Positions 4,863 to 5,524 of a DNA stretch of 5,524 bases are shown piece by piece; within the stretch, counting starts at the first letter, position 1; the number at the start of each line of letters is the position of its first letter. The stretch is from a bacterium (lineage in GTDB: Bacteria > Patescibacteria > Paceibacteria > UBA9973), in contig JAKALG010000065.1 of the NCBI GenBank assembly GCA_021813235.1, forward strand, positions 1 through 5,524. The letters run 5' to 3'. The notes under the pieces were generated by a model, which ran no database searches, was not told the DNA's origin, and saw only the letters and a list, made by a program, of their open reading frames with translations. The position numbers and the translations under genes were made by a program.

Positions 4863-5460
4863 TCAATTTTTCTAAACTATTAATATCATCGCATAAATGG
4901 GATTCTATGCCTAATGATTTTGCAATTTCAATATTTTTTTCTCTGTCATCAAAAAAGATAACTTCTTCTGGTTTAAAATTTAATTCTTTTAATATCTTTT
5001 GAAAAAATTCTGGCTCAGATTTATCATAACCTATATCACAAGTACAAAAAATACCATCAAAATAATTTTTTAGCCCCATAGTATCTGAAAGATATTTCAT
5101 TCTGTATTTCTCTTGTCTCGAGGCTATATAACATTTTATACCATTTTCTCTTAACTTTTCTATTTTATCTAAAATTTCTTTATTTATATCTTTATTTTTT
5201 ACACTTTCACTTTCAAACCAATATTTTAAAAAATCCTCAACACTTCCTTTCCAATTCCATTTTATAAGATATGGTGCAATTTTTTCTTTCAAATCAGCTC
5301 TTCCAAAAGAGCATTCTCTAAAATCTTTATCAAAAAATTCATTAACCTTTTCTAAAGGTATATTCTGTTCTTCTGCCAAGCGATGACTAAAAAGCTTCTT
5401 CTCTCCGGTAATCAATATTCCATCAATATCAAACAAGATAGCTTTTATTTTATTTATCAT
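4849..5460 (-). CDS. HAD-superfamily hydrolase
   Basis: The 203-residue protein has all four HAD motifs. Motif I is AILFDIDGI (7-15; nucleophile Asp11, acid/base Asp13), motif II is YIASR (111-115; Ser114), motif III is Lys147 in YDKSEPEFF, and motif IV is VIFFDDREKN (167-176; Asp171 and Asp172). An alpha-helical cap lies between motifs I and II (about 20-95), so it belongs to the subfamily I group of small phosphatases (phosphoglycolate-phosphatase-like or haloacid dehalogenase-like). KPEEVIFFDD followed by NIEIAKSLGIE is the usual C-terminal pattern. The substrate is not predictable from sequence. Pairing with a histidine phosphatase and a Nudix enzyme suggests a phosphate-metabolite or nucleotide clean-up cluster. 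The start at 5460 probably overlaps the end of an upstream gene by 11 bases; only a weak A/G-rich stretch precedes it. Confidence 0.93.
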   Translation of the reverse strand: MINKIKAILFDIDGILITGEKKLFSHRLAEEQNIPLEKVNEFFDKDFRECSFGRADLKEKIAPYLIKWNWKGSVEDFLKYWFESESVKNKDINKEILDKIEKLRENGIKCYIASRQEKYRMKYLSDTMGLKNYFDGIFCTCDIGYDKSEPEFFQKILKELNFKPEEVIFFDDREKNIEIAKSLGIESHLCDDINSLEKLKLYE

Positions 5461-5524
5461 TTTTATTTTTCTTTTCTTCAGTTTGTTTATTCAACCAAAT
5501 GACTGTGATTTTTTGAGTTATAAG
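5450..5524 (-). CDS. Possible C-terminal end of an upstream gene (partial)
   Basis: Reading from the right edge, one minus-strand frame is open for 24 codons and stops with TAA at 5450-5452, overlapping the HAD start by 11 bases. The peptide runs LITQKITVIWLNKQ and then TEEKKNKNDK, a hydrophobic strand followed by a charged tail, which looks like a normal protein end. The other two frames are closed by stops. A frame this short can be open by chance, but the overlap matches the packing of the genes downstream. No family can be assigned. Confidence 0.4.
   Translation of the reverse strand, partial: LITQKITVIWLNKQTEEKKNKNDK

Noticed and set aside
1..5524. CRISPR arrays, tRNA or rRNA genes, insertion sequences, attachment sites
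   Set aside because: No spaced repeat array, cloverleaf, rRNA-like stretch, transposase or terminal inverted repeats were seen on either strand.

Overview
This is an AT-rich, gene-dense bacterial window in which every credible gene lies on the minus strand, so transcription runs from high to low coordinates. The short intergenic gaps, frequent small overlaps, weak or missing Shine-Dalgarno sites, small proteins and Lys/Ile/Asn-rich composition suggest a Candidate Phyla Radiation (Patescibacteria, Parcubacteria-like) genome. This is an inference, because no taxonomic marker gene is present. TGA acts as a stop for at least two genes (sigma and putative anti-sigma), which fits the standard bacterial code.

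In transcription order, the right part (about 5524 to 3437) is a compact housekeeping cluster. It holds a possible C-terminal tail of an upstream gene, a HAD-superfamily hydrolase, a histidine-phosphatase (phosphoglycerate-mutase-like) protein, an 82-residue membrane protein and a Nudix hydrolase. They are separated by 3-4 bases or overlap by 8-11 bases, so they are probably one operon.

The middle part (3408 to 2499) is an ECF-type RNA polymerase sigma factor. Its gene overlaps by 14 bases with one for a small two-helix membrane protein that is probably its anti-sigma factor.

The left part (2441 to 1) encodes an exported Ala/Lys/Thr-rich repetitive helical protein, then a strong intrinsic terminator. 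After the terminator come a HlyD/MacA-type membrane fusion protein with a large insert at its hairpin tip and the start of a MacB/LolD-type ABC transporter ATPase cut by the window edge.

The most interesting signal is regulatory. A bipartite motif, TGAAAC, 17 bases, CGTATTA, occurs twice on the minus strand: just upstream of the exported-protein gene and inside the sigma gene. A degraded third copy lies directly before the sigma gene. This is close to promoters read by Bacillus-type ECF sigma factors (SigW/SigM class). I infer a self-wired envelope-stress module in which the sigma factor reads its own locus and drives the exported helical protein. The transporter genes downstream have their own near-leaderless extended -10 promoter immediately behind the terminator.
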